Position numbers and translations under genes: made by a program. Below the pieces are notes generated by a model, which saw nothing but the letters and a program-made list of their open reading frames with translations, was not told where the DNA came from and did not search any database. A stretch of DNA of 64,000 nt from the NCBI RefSeq assembly GCF_949152215.1, contig NZ_OX424407.1, positions 1,244,530-1,308,529 of the forward strand. Direction: 5' to 3'. Below, piece by piece: positions 33,197 through 42,216 of the stretch (position 1 is the stretch's first letter; every line of letters begins with the position of its first letter). Source of the stretch: Lancefieldella sp. Marseille-Q7238 (GTDB taxonomy: Bacteria > Actinomycetota > Coriobacteriia > Coriobacteriales > Atopobiaceae).

Positions 33197-34886
33197 AAGC
33201 CTGGGATCAGATGACCCCAGGTTCAAAAATCTAACCTTCCACAAAGGCATGAACCTGGTGCTCGCCGAAAAGACCCATCATTCAAGCGATACTGATAGCC
33301 GTAATGGCGCAGGAAAAACAAGCGTCGTTCGCTTACTCAGGTATCTATTGGGCGGAAACCGCAACGAGTGGATTAAGTCATTAGCTGAGTACACCGAAGG
33401 CGCATTCTGGACCGACATACAAGGGGCAGCCGGAGACATTCACATAAGTCGAGAAGCCGGCAGCACCTCTGTCTCAGTTGGAGTGTCAACATACAGCAGC
33501 AAAGAATGGCAAAAGAAGAGTGGAGAGCTCATTCTTGGATGGCCCGCAAGCCATGACAAGCCGACGGCGCAGCAGATTTTCTCTCAGCTTCTGCGCACGA
33601 GCTTCGATTCGCCCACGAAGATAGTCCCACAAGAGTCCGATCTCGAAACCGGAACTAGGATTGCCTACTTCTTCGGCATGCCGGATACAACTCTACAGAA
33701 GCCCATACAAGCAGCAAACTTCAAGAAGGACAAGAAGACACTCAAGAAAGCAATTGATCATGGCATTCTTGGCAATATGGCCACCTCAAAAGCCGAGTGT
33801 GAGGCCGAGCTGTTCAGGCTCGAAGACCAACTTCAGAAAAGAAGGTCGGCGCTTGCGGAATTCAAAGTCGACGAGAGTTATGCAGGACATCAGCAGGCCG
33901 CCGACGAGCTAAGCGCTGAGATTGCAGCCCTAAACGACCAAAATATCGCGCTAAAGCGGCGCAAGCGTGACCTTGTCAATACGATGAGCACCGAAATACC
34001 CGTTAAACAAGATAACAGTGAGATGTTGGCTCGCCTAACGCGACTCTATGCAGAAGCTGGGGTAGCGATAGCGACCGATGCTCTAAAACCATTTAACGAT
34101 GTCATCCAATTTCATGAGTCGGTATCCCGCAACCGGAGACACTTTCTTGAAGATGAGCTTGGCAAGGTGACTGAAGCACTAGCGGCCAACGAAGCAAGAA
34201 TTAAGATGTTGGACGATGAGCGCAGTGGCATTATGCGACTTCTCGACAAATCAATGGCACTGGAAACCTTTTCTGAAGCGCAGCAAGACTGCAATGAAAT
34301 TGCCGCACGTATAGAGCGCTTGAAGGATATGCTGCAGGATTACGAACGGCTTGATGACATGGATTCCACGCTGAGAAAAATGGAAGTCGAAGCAAATGAT
34401 GCCATGCGCATAGGCCTTAAAGAGAACAATGACTCAGTTAAATTTGCTTCTCAGATGTACTCAAATCTCTGTTCGGAAGTGTATGCAGACCGTGCTGGCA
34501 GCCTGCTGCTAGAGCTTACTGATGCTGGAGTACTCAAAGCGATGCCGAAAATTGAAGGTGATGCTTCAAGGGGAATAGCGGAAGTTTCAATCTTCCTATT
34601 CGATATCACGTGCGTTGCCGTCGGGATGAAGAATGGAACCGCTCCTGGAATACTGGTTCATGACAGCCAGTTGTTTGACTCGCTGGATGATAGGCAACTT
34701 GCCTCTTGCCTGAACATCGGTGCGAGACTCGCTGAGAAATATGATTTTCAATACATCGTCACTCTCAATACTGACCGTCTTGAGGCTGCGGAAAAAATTG
34801 GATTTGACCGTTCAGATTACCCGATACCAGTGAGTCTCACTGACAACGGGGAATCGGGTGGCTTGTTTGGCTTCAGATTTAACTAA
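33183..34886 (+). CDS. ABC-3C ATPase (SMC-like, DUF2326 type)
   Basis: A 567-residue SMC/Rad50-like ATPase. Walker A is in SRNGAGKTSVVRLLRYLLGG (about residue 42), and a long coiled coil fills residues 195-425. A C-terminal half-site follows with GILVHDSQLFDSLDDRQLA as the Walker B/D-loop region and YIVTLNTDRL. DUF2326-like ATPases power ABC-3C systems and probably sense invading DNA or replication intermediates. It overlaps the middle component by 14 bp. The IS200 element starts about 100 bp downstream and does not interrupt it. Confidence 0.8.
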   Translation: MPFLKSLGSDDPRFKNLTFHKGMNLVLAEKTHHSSDTDSRNGAGKTSVVRLLRYLLGGNRNEWIKSLAEYTEGAFWTDIQGAAGDIHISREAGSTSVSVGVSTYSSKEWQKKSGELILGWPASHDKPTAQQIFSQLLRTSFDSPTKIVPQESDLETGTRIAYFFGMPDTTLQKPIQAANFKKDKKTLKKAIDHGILGNMATSKAECEAELFRLEDQLQKRRSALAEFKVDESYAGHQQAADELSAEIAALNDQNIALKRRKRDLVNTMSTEIPVKQDNSEMLARLTRLYAEAGVAIATDALKPFNDVIQFHESVSRNRRHFLEDELGKVTEALAANEARIKMLDDERSGIMRLLDKSMALETFSEAQQDCNEIAARIERLKDMLQDYERLDDMDSTLRKMEVEANDAMRIGLKENNDSVKFASQMYSNLCSEVYADRAGSLLLELTDAGVLKAMPKIEGDASRGIAEVSIFLFDITCVAVGMKNGTAPGILVHDSQLFDSLDDRQLASCLNIGARLAEKYDFQYIVTLNTDRLEAAEKIGFDRSDYPIPVSLTDNGESGGLFGFRFN

Positions 34887-34993
34887 CAAAGCTCGAATCC
34901 GTAAAGCGTACGACGCTCTAACTAAATAAAGTTATTGCTTCGGAGCGCTCGCTCCGTCATGCTTTCATTATGAGTTGCCCTTATCAAATGCTC

Positions 34994-35790
34994 TGCCCCG
35001 AGCCCGAAGGCCCGGGCAGCCGCTTTCTTGGCTTTGGCCTGCCCTTTGCGCCGCAAGGCGCGAGAGGCTGTAAACCACCCGCTATGCGGGTGGACGGCAA
35101 CTTGCTTTACAAAACCACCCTCCCGCCGGATATTGACGATTGCTCAGGCCGTCAAGAATCCGAGCAAGGAAGGTGGTGGTTGGCTATGGCCCAGAAGGCC
35201 TACAGCCTTTCGCACACGAAGTGGCTGTGCAAGTACCACATCGTGTTCACACCGAAGTATAGGCGCAAAGTCATCTACAACGAGTTGAGAAAGGACGTCG
35301 GGGAGATCCTCAGGAGGTTGTGCGGATACAGGGGGATCGAGGTGATCGAGGGGCATCTGATGCCCGACCACGTCCACATGCTGGTGGCGATCCCGCCGAA
35401 GTACAGCGTGTCGAGCGTGATGGAGTATCTGAAGGGTAAAAGCTCGCTGATGATCTTCGACAAACACGCGAACCTGAAGTACAAGTTCGGCAACAGGAAG
35501 TTCTGGGCGGAGGGCTACTACGTCTCTGCCGTCGGCCTCAACGAGGCGACGATCGCGAAGTACATCAGAGAACAGGAAGCCGCCGATATCGCGCTGGACA
35601 AGCTCAGCGTCAAGGAGTACTCCGACCCGTTCAAGAAGTAGCCCCGGTATGCCGGTTTAACCGGCTCGCCACGGGTCAAAGGTAATGGGGCCTGAACAAA
35701 GTGAAGGTCGGCGCCTTTAGACGCGCGCCGGCCTTCTAAGGGTTATACCCTAAGAGCAAACCACCCGCTATGCGGGTGGTCATGATTGGG
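34994..35790 (+). mobile_element. IS200/IS605-type insertion sequence
   Basis: A single TnpA gene lies between two copies of the hairpin CCACCCGCTATGCGGGTGG, at 35079-35097 and 35761-35779. This is typical of IS200-family subterminal palindromes, which are recognised as single strands. The left boundary is uncertain: it may lie near the hairpin at 35079 or include the GC-rich hairpin word at 34994-35026 that recurs at 31777. The right end abuts the YraN-like gene's last codons. No target duplication is expected for this family. Confidence 0.75.
35186..35641 (+). CDS. tnpA: IS200-family transposase TnpA
   Basis: A Y1-type HUH transposase of 151 residues, full length for the family. The HUH pair is in GHLMPDHVHMLVAIPPK, and the catalytic tyrosine is in EGYYVSAVG. 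The start at ATG 35186 (AQKAYSLSHTKWLCKYHIVFTPKYR) is the normal IS200 N-terminus; the open frame extends upstream through the left-end hairpins only by chance. The gene is intact, so the element may still move. Confidence 0.92.
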   Translation: MAQKAYSLSHTKWLCKYHIVFTPKYRRKVIYNELRKDVGEILRRLCGYRGIEVIEGHLMPDHVHMLVAIPPKYSVSSVMEYLKGKSSLMIFDKHANLKYKFGNRKFWAEGYYVSAVGLNEATIAKYIREQEAADIALDKLSVKEYSDPFKK

Positions 35791-35791
35791 G

Positions 35792-36145
35792 TCACCTCCT
35801 CTCGTTGAGAACGTTCTTGCGGTGGCGAAGGAGCGCCTTCTCGGAGCCGACTACCAGGAGACTCACGATGTCGTAGCGGATGCTGGTGAGTCCCTCCTCC
35901 TCGGACTCGGCGAGGTAGGCCGACGCGATTCGCTCGAAGCGCTCCCGGTCTGGCTCCTCCCGGGGCATGTCGTAGCCGCCGCACTTGGTGGCGGTGTCCA
36001 CGAAGACGAGCTCACCCTCGTCCATGGCGATGAAGCCGATGTCGTCCGAGCCGTGCTCCCAGCTCTCCTCCAGGATCTCGACGCCCCTGTGCCTCAGGTA
36101 CGCGCGGATTGCCTCGTGCAACCTCTCGTAGATGCTCTTTTCCAT
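35792..36145 (-). CDS. YraN/UPF0102-like protein
   Basis: A 117-residue protein whose RHRGVEILEESWEHGSDDIGFIAMDEGELVFVDTATK follows the UPF0102 (YraN) endonuclease-like pattern. The usual VEVKTR with the conserved lysine is VDTATK here, so any catalytic site is altered. ATG 36145 is chosen to match the family start; its ribosome site is poor. The last codons (NERR-stop) lie at the insertion edge of the IS200 element and lost the final WF seen in the remnant copy at 31810. It is probably not a functional housekeeping copy. Confidence 0.6.
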   Translation of the reverse strand: MEKSIYERLHEAIRAYLRHRGVEILEESWEHGSDDIGFIAMDEGELVFVDTATKCGGYDMPREEPDRERFERIASAYLAESEEEGLTSIRYDIVSLLVVGSEKALLRHRKNVLNERR

Positions 36146-36711
36146 GGCTGTCTTCGTCCTCGTGTTGGGCCCCACCCCCTTGGCGCGCCTTGTGGTACGG
36201 ATGGCGCCTGCGGGAAAGCGGCAGTGCAAGGGGGAAAGCGAAACGCGGATGCGCCTGAATTTCCCGAGGGGTGCTTGCGGCTATCGGAAAAGTTTTCGCG
36301 GCCCTTGCGCTAGAGCGACCGTGAGCGAGTCTTCGCTCCCAAGGCGAGACGGGGCAGGGCATGCGTGGAGGCTGCCTGTGGGAATGTGGCGATGAGGTTT
36401 GCTGCGAGGTGCTGTGTTCCTGTGTGCTGGGCGTCTGTTGCTGGCTTCGTTGGATGATGCGGAGGCTCGCATGGACGTTGTGTGTCGCGCGGTGGTCATG
36501 CCCATGAGGTGCCCGGGGTGCTTCGTGCCGTCGCGGCGTGCCCGCTGTGGCGTGTGGAGGCCTCGGCGTCCGTTATGGCATTGTGTCCGGTTGTGGGCTG
36601 GGGAAGTTGCTCCGCTACCACGCTACTCGTCTCGACGGGAGATTGACCCATGCGGCTGTCCCTGTCTTCGGGCTCGGAGTAGGGCGGATTGGTAAGGTGG
36701 GCATAAAGAAG
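36146..36711. other. GC-rich stretch without a recognisable gene
   Basis: About 565 bp between the YraN-like gene and the AbiE operon. Short open frames on both strands have Arg/Cys/Trp-rich shadow compositions and no ribosome sites. I see no conserved protein, so it is most likely decayed mobile-element sequence. Confidence 0.4.
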
Positions 36712-36752
36712 ACCCGCCAGTGTGCATGCTCGAAAGCAGAGGCAAGGCGGGT
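36712..36752 (-). terminator. Terminator of the abiE operon
   Basis: ACCCGCC (36712-36718) pairs with GGCGGGT (36746-36752) about 50 bp after the abiEii stop codon. On the minus strand it is followed by CTTCTTTATG, a modest T-rich tail. Confidence 0.5.
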
Positions 36753-36800
36753 TTACTGGTTACAGTCTATTACATTCCAACAAGTGTGGGGTGGGTCACG

Positions 36801-37728
36801 CTACCTTGGCATCTTCTTGGGATTCTCGACCTTCCAGAGTGTCTCGGGATTTACGGCGGCGGCCTTCGCCATCGTTTCGTCCGGGAAGATAAGCTCTGGG
36901 TGATAGTCTCCACTTGTAAGGTGCTCAAGGTATATCCGCTCTACATCCGTCCTAGGAAGGATCCAGTCTGCTATGAAGCGCTTGGCATCATCCATGAGGG
37001 AACCGAGCGTCGGACGCTTGGCCGATGAGCGCAACATGGGGTAGAGCTGGTCTGCGAGCTCGGAAAGTCTGTCCGCGAAGCGCTGCACCCTGCCCTCGAA
37101 CGGCTTCGGGAAGCATGCGGAGAGCGAGGCGTAGTAGAGCGCGAGCCGGTGTGCCACTTCTTGCTCATCGGGTTCGAACGACTCGTAGACGCTCAGCAGG
37201 TTGGAGACGTCGTAGAGGTCGCGGACCTTCACGCGGTCGAAGAACGCCTTTACCTTGCCGGAGGCAAGCTCGGCGTCCGCGAACGTGCGGACCTTGGTAC
37301 CCGGCCTCACGGGCGTCTCGCGCACGACGGGAGGCAGGATGGGCGAGCGGTTCATGTAGATGCTCGACCTTCACAGGGTCGACTCCCCAGTCTCCACGAT
37401 AGCGAAGGAGAAAAGTGCGCCCAGCATGCCCGCCGGGGTGTGGCTCTACCGCATAGCCCAGCGCTCGTGCTACGGCCTCTATGCCCGCCTCGATACGTGG
37501 CCTGTCGACAAGCATGTCCTCGCGCAAGACGCTTCCGATGTAGGAGACGTCGATGTCCACCGAGAGCCTTGGCACGTCGAGCATGAAGAGGTTGATGGCC
37601 GTGCCGCCGTGGAGCGCCAGCTTGCTCTTGAGGGCGGGGTGACGTTCCATCTCGTCCAGGAGGTCGAGCAGGCGTTCGACCTTGTCCACGGTCCTCGGCT
37701 CGAACTCGTTGGTGCTCATGATGTCCAT
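36801..37728 (-). pseudogene. abiEii: AbiEii nucleotidyltransferase toxin, frameshifted
   Basis: The N-terminal half (from ATG 37728) has the nucleotidyltransferase core LALHGGTAINLFMLDVPRLSVDIDVSYIG, with the GG-T and D-x-D residues intact. Near 37365 the frame changes after DPVKVE. The correct continuation (IYMNRSPILPPVVRETPV...KVRDLYDVSNL...) lies in the other frame and runs to 36801. No slippery sequence is seen, so this looks like a single-base indel. AbiEii toxins are type IV toxins paired with AbiEi in phage abortive infection; this one should be inactive. Confidence 0.82.
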
Positions 37729-38471
37729 GAGAGGACCTCCTCTTCCGTCTCAGGAAGGCAGAGCCTCCAGCGGCTGCTCCAGTCCTTCGTTTCTTTTGCT
37801 TTTGGGTCAAGCCTGTAAGGCCCTTTTCCGAGACGGCCTTCCAGCTCGCTCAGGACATCTTCGTTAACGTTCCAATTCTCACGCTTCGTCTCGAGGAGCC
37901 ATCCTACCCGGGAGAGCGCCGAGGAAGACGCATCCTTTAGGGTTTCGAGCAGCGCTTCCAAGTCGAGGTAGGGGAACGCCGAGCAGGACCGCACGACCTC
38001 CTCCACACCGCCAGCTCTTCCGGGGTGCATCAGGCAGTCAACGAGCGTTTGCTCGCGCGTGGTTACCCTGACTGTGCCATAGGACTTGGAGCGCATAGCC
38101 TGTGTCTGCGGACTATCGTCAGTGTCGTATGGGATGTAGCGGACGCCTCCGTACTCGAATGGTGAGCGTACCTTTGTGGACCTGAAAGCGCACTCGAAGC
38201 CGACGTTGTGGGCGACGCCGTGGGCGACGAGGGCGGAGTGGTACGAGACCACGGCCTTGGGGTCGGCGACCCTGGCAACGAGGAACGGGTCGGGCACCTC
38301 GCCGGTATACTTGCCGGTCTTGGACACGTAGACGCCCCGACGCACGCGCTCGACCTCTCCTGACTTGAGGGCACGCTGCAGCTGCGTCCGCGCCGTCCCC
38401 CAGGTGGCGACCGTGCGAAGGTCGTCCGCGGTGAACACCTGGTGCGATTCTATGTACTCCTTGAACTTCAT
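37716..38471 (-). CDS. abiEi: AbiEi-family type IV antitoxin
   Basis: A 251-residue protein with an N-terminal winged helix (FTADDLRTVATWGTARTQLQRALKSGEVERVRRGVYV) and the AbiEi C-terminal domain (VSYHSALVAHGVAHNV..., TREQTLVDCL). AbiEi represses its own operon by binding upstream inverted repeats and neutralises AbiEii without contacting it. It overlaps the toxin gene by 13 bp and is intact, so it may have outlived its toxin as an orphan regulator. ATG 38471 lies before an AT-rich spacer likely to hold the promoter. Confidence 0.88.
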   Translation of the reverse strand: MKFKEYIESHQVFTADDLRTVATWGTARTQLQRALKSGEVERVRRGVYVSKTGKYTGEVPDPFLVARVADPKAVVSYHSALVAHGVAHNVGFECAFRSTKVRSPFEYGGVRYIPYDTDDSPQTQAMRSKSYGTVRVTTREQTLVDCLMHPGRAGGVEEVVRSCSAFPYLDLEALLETLKDASSSALSRVGWLLETKRENWNVNEDVLSELEGRLGKGPYRLDPKAKETKDWSSRWRLCLPETEEEVLSWTS

Positions 38472-39318
38472 ACTGATGAATTATAGTAGAAGTGCATACA
38501 AATTGTACTCATTTCTATGTGTTTATATCAGTAACTCACAGCATTCCGCTCACATCCATCGCGAGACGGCACGGAAGAGCCGGCGTACGAAGCGCAAGAC
38601 GAGCCTAAAGACGCCCATGTCTAGTCCCTTCTCCTCTGCGGCGGTGAGCGTCCTCATGATCTCGTCCGTCACAGGGTTGGTGTGCGAGAGGGCTGCCTCT
38701 CGTTGGTTGCCGTTTCACTACGCCAAGCTCCCCATAAGCGCTTAAAAACACAGACTGGTAACTACCATTTGACAGAGTTTCAATCGGGCAATTGATATAA
38801 CGACTTTTTTCACGCAATAATGGTTATTAGGATTTTGACAAAAACTGCTAACGACACGTTTCTGTTCTTAGCGTTGCAAGACCAACTGTAATGACACTTT
38901 CAATTCGTAAAAAGTTATTAAACGTCATAATGTGTACATAGCGGTAGTAAAATGAAGGCAGTGGAGTTAAAGATTCCAGAGATGTGTGAAGTAAAATCCA
39001 CAGTTCAATGGTATGCCGCTTGTGTTGTGGATTGACCAGATTTATGGCAAAACGACTTCTAACCCGCTCATAACCAAAAGGTCACAGATCCAAATTTTAT
39101 CCACACAAGTAAAATTCATATCTTAATATACCTGGTATTATCGCCCGCTTGTTGAAGTACTCGAATCCGACTTCAGTAAAGCTGTAGTATAGCGGAAGTT
39201 AGTAATGCATATTGATGCTATATTCAGTGATACTCACTAATGCTTGGCGCACCAACCATCAAGACCAGCTGATACTATAAAGCAACTACGTTTTAGTAAT
39301 GAGTGCTTAGGAGAGAGT
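38472..39318. other. AT-rich spacer with one small remnant
   Basis: Mostly non-coding and AT-rich. On the minus strand 38550-38712 encodes LSHTNPVTDEIMRTLTAAEEKGLDMGVFRLVLRFVRRLFRAVSRWM before a TGA. It has no start codon and stops lie immediately upstream, so it is the tail of a lost gene. The rest (38770-39318) contains nothing I can name except likely promoter sequence for the gene at 39319. Confidence 0.4.
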
Positions 39319-41448
39319 ATGGACAATATCGTCTTTTTCAAACAGACGGCCGAGGCTGTTGAGAGGAGGGAGTATCCATTCTCTCATTCTTCCGAAGAGC
39401 AGAATACGGCAGTGTATTTTTCGGAAAAGGAGGTCAAACACCTCGTCGCCAAACCAGAGAGAATCGTACCGTTCTCAATAGGAGGACGCACTGTTTTTAC
39501 CGTTGAGAACGTCGATTCCTTTGAAGCGGCAAGATCCATGCGCGAGCGATGGCCACAAAGCATCTTCTCGGATTTCAAGGAACCCCTGGTGCTCAACTTT
39601 GCAAATCCCTACACGCCGGGTGGAGGCGTACTGAACGGCGCGAAGGCCCAGGAGGAAGACCTTTGCAGACGGTCAACTCTCTACGGCTCTCTAACCTCGC
39701 CGACGGCATTCGAATTCTATTCAGAGAACAAGGACGCAAACGGCTGCGAGTTCACTGATGCTGCTATCCTCAGCCCTTGCGTCGAAGTGTTTAGGGATTC
39801 AGATGGTAATTTCTTGGACGAGCCGTTCGACGTGGCGGTTCTTACCATGGCTGCTCCATATATGCCTGGCCTTACGAACAGGAAACCTGCAGAGATTTTT
39901 GATCTGTTCAAGTCGAGAATCCTAGGCATGTTTCATATCGCCATCGAGAACGGGTACGAATGCCTGGTGCTCGGAGCATGGGGATGCGGCGCGTTCGGTA
40001 ACGATCCTCAGCTGGTCTCCCGTGTGTTCTTTGAGGCGCTTAAAGAGATTCGCGGCGCATCCCATAATGGGCGCGCTGAAGGCCCGGGCTGCAGTTCCCT
40101 TTTCAGGCACATATGCTTTGCGGTTCTTGATAGATCGCCCGATCAGATGAACTACCTCTCCTTCAAGGGCAGGTTCGACCTGTTTTACAAAGACGAAGAC
40201 GATGCTGAAGTCGCAGAAGTGCAGGAGTGTATCAAGCAGAATGAGAAGTACCTCGGTAAGTATCAAGGTTGCCTACTCGGGGGAGCCGCGGGCGACGCGC
40301 TCGGGTACGCGATCGAGTTCATGTCCGACTCCGAGATTAGAAAACGCTATGGTACGAAGGGCATTCTGAAATACGACCGCGAGTTCTTCGGAGGTGACGC
40401 CCGATTCTCCGACGACACCCAGATGACGCTGTTCACCGCTACGGGGATTCTCTATGGCACAACGAGAGGCGCGCTGCGCGGCATAATGGGACATCCCAGC
40501 ACGTATGTTCACATGGCATACCTCGACTGGCTCAAGACCCAAGAACCGAGCTTCGAGGGGAATCCGAACATAACTTGGCTACTTGCCATCCCGGAATTTC
40601 ATCGCAGGATGGCGCCGGGAAGCACCTGTCTCAGCGCTCTTAGGAGCGGGGATTCGGGGTCGACCGAACACCCGATTAACGACAGCAAAGGATGTGGAGG
40701 GGTGATGCGGGTTGCCCCGGTGGGTCTGTTCTTCGGTGAGAGGCCCGAGTACTGCGTAGAGTGCGCCGCAGAAATCGCCGCGCTCACGCATGGCCATCCC
40801 TTGGGCTATATCTCAGCAGGGGCGTTTGCCTACATCGTTGCGCGCTGTGCCTTTGAGATTGACGAGAAGAGCAAGCATCGCCAACGCGAGCTTAAGAAGA
40901 TTATTGATGACTGCTGCGCCAAGCTGCCCAAATGGTTTCCTGAACACCCCAATGCGGCCAAGTATCAAGCAGAGCTCCTTCAGAAGGCGATGGAACTTGC
41001 AAAATCTGGTGAATGGAGCTGTCGAAATATATGCGAAATCGGCGGCGGATGGGTCGGGGAGGAGGCCCTTGCGATCGCGGTCTACGCGTGTATGAGACAC
41101 GCTAACGACTTCTCTGCTGCCATCAAGGTGGCTGTGAACCACGATGGCGATAGTGATTCGACGGGCGCAATATGCGGCAACATCATGGGGGCGATGCTCG
41201 GGATTGAAAGCATCGACCGCGAATGGGCAGAGGGCCTAGAGATGAACGACCTAGTCCTTGAGGTGGCAAAAGACCTCTGCGATGATTGTCAGATGAAAGA
41301 ATTCGGCCACTATGTCGATGAGAAATGGATAGCAAAGTATAGCGGGTCGTCGATGGGTACCATCGCAATCAACGATTACCTCAGAGGAGAAACGCGCCTT
41401 TCAAATCAAGAGGGCGTGTCTGATCCATTCGACAACCTCATGTCATGA
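39319..41448 (+). CDS. Fusion of PARG-like (TIGR02452) and DraG/ARH-type ADP-ribose hydrolases
   Basis: A 709-residue protein in two parts. Residues 1-270 match the bacterial PARG family TIGR02452, with the signature GGGVLNGAKAQEEDLCRRSTLY. Residues 310-665 are an ADP-ribosylglycohydrolase: GAAGDALGYAIEF, FSDDTQMTL, NDSKGCGGVMRVAPVGL, and the metal-binding NHDGDSDSTGAICGN. Both active sites appear intact. It should remove ADP-ribose from chains and from protein or nucleic acid side groups. ATG 39319 follows AGGAGA. It stands alone with no visible ADP-ribosyltransferase, in a defence-rich island, suggesting reversal of toxin- or phage-driven ADP-ribosylation. Confidence 0.87.
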   Translation: MDNIVFFKQTAEAVERREYPFSHSSEEQNTAVYFSEKEVKHLVAKPERIVPFSIGGRTVFTVENVDSFEAARSMRERWPQSIFSDFKEPLVLNFANPYTPGGGVLNGAKAQEEDLCRRSTLYGSLTSPTAFEFYSENKDANGCEFTDAAILSPCVEVFRDSDGNFLDEPFDVAVLTMAAPYMPGLTNRKPAEIFDLFKSRILGMFHIAIENGYECLVLGAWGCGAFGNDPQLVSRVFFEALKEIRGASHNGRAEGPGCSSLFRHICFAVLDRSPDQMNYLSFKGRFDLFYKDEDDAEVAEVQECIKQNEKYLGKYQGCLLGGAAGDALGYAIEFMSDSEIRKRYGTKGILKYDREFFGGDARFSDDTQMTLFTATGILYGTTRGALRGIMGHPSTYVHMAYLDWLKTQEPSFEGNPNITWLLAIPEFHRRMAPGSTCLSALRSGDSGSTEHPINDSKGCGGVMRVAPVGLFFGERPEYCVECAAEIAALTHGHPLGYISAGAFAYIVARCAFEIDEKSKHRQRELKKIIDDCCAKLPKWFPEHPNAAKYQAELLQKAMELAKSGEWSCRNICEIGGGWVGEEALAIAVYACMRHANDFSAAIKVAVNHDGDSDSTGAICGNIMGAMLGIESIDREWAEGLEMNDLVLEVAKDLCDDCQMKEFGHYVDEKWIAKYSGSSMGTIAINDYLRGETRLSNQEGVSDPFDNLMS

Positions 41449-41769
41449 AGAACTTTATGGGCTGCGCTCGAATGTTCTTTGTTGACGAAGACCCATTCAA
41501 GCACATCAGTAAAGATAGGTTCACTCAAGCGTGTCTTCGAAGCTTGCAATATCTCTGCCAGTGAGCTTACCTTCGAGATGCCAGTAGGTGCTGAGCATGA
41601 GTACTGAGGTTCTTTGACGCGAATTTGCGCTTGGCTTTTAATAATGCTACAGGCGTGGATAGATGAGCTGTGCGCCTTTATGACGTTCGATCCAAAAGAG
41701 ATAACATTGGACAAAAGCACTTGGTAAGGACTCTATTACTATCTATGAGCGATAGGGTCCTAGATGTAG
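41449..41769. other. Spacer after the ADP-ribose hydrolase gene, no gene recognised
   Basis: 321 bp without a supported gene. A minus-strand frame of 104 codons crosses it and overlaps the hydrolase 3' end by 43 bp, but has no ribosome site or known motif. The sequence probably contains the deletion junction that removed the rest of the integrase. Confidence 0.35.
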
Positions 41770-42162
41770 CTAGAGACTTGTCAGCAGCTTGTGCAATTCA
41801 AATTGGTTGAGATAGCGGCTCTTTTTTGGCCTCGGAGCTTTTCCCTTGACTATGGCTTTCCTTGTGGGATCCCTTGAAATAAGCCCTTCGTCAACGGCAT
41901 CAAGTATCGCGCCCTTAAGTAGATGATGAAAATCCATGGTGGTTTGGCGCTCATGGCTTTTTGCATACTGATTCAAAAGATGCTGATAGGCAATTCGATC
42001 TATGTTTCCCAACGTAACATCTGGAGCGAGCCTCTCAACCCATGTTAGAGCGAGAAGGTACTTGTTCATAGTTACCTGTCTAACAGCACCTTCCTTGTAA
42101 ACGGCAATCCATTCTTTGTAATACGTTTTGAAGGCATCGTCTTTTGATAGTTCACTTAACAT
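41770..42162 (-). pseudogene. Site-specific tyrosine integrase, N-terminal part only
   Basis: 130 residues with the arm- and core-binding SAM-like domain of phage-type integrases (TMNKYLLALTWVERLAPDVTLGNIDRIAYQHLLNQYAKSHERQTTMDFHHLLKGAILDA) and the linker LNQFELHKLL. A TAG then ends the frame; the catalytic domain with the R-H-R-Y residues is absent downstream. Recombinases of this kind sit beside duplicated hsdS genes and invert them. Its position next to an hsdS remnant fits that. It should be inactive. Confidence 0.8.
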
Positions 42163-42216
42163 TTGGCGATCATCTCCCTTGTATTTAGGCGGCTCTCGAA
42201 GGGAGACTTAAGAGTA

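Noticed and set aside
34970-35185. N-terminal extension of the IS200 transposase
   Set aside because: It translates the IS left-end hairpins; TnpA homology starts exactly at the ATG at 35186.
36399-36903. Overlapping plus-strand frames between the YraN-like gene and abiE
   Set aside because: Cys/Arg/Trp-rich composition and no start signals; the part beyond 36801 is antisense to abiEii.
37340-37400. Programmed frameshift in abiEii
   Set aside because: No slippery heptamer or downstream stem-loop is visible at the frame change; a simple indel is more likely.
41406-41720. 104-codon minus-strand gene after the ADP-ribose hydrolase
   Set aside because: It overlaps the hydrolase 3' end, has no ribosome site and no motif I recognise.
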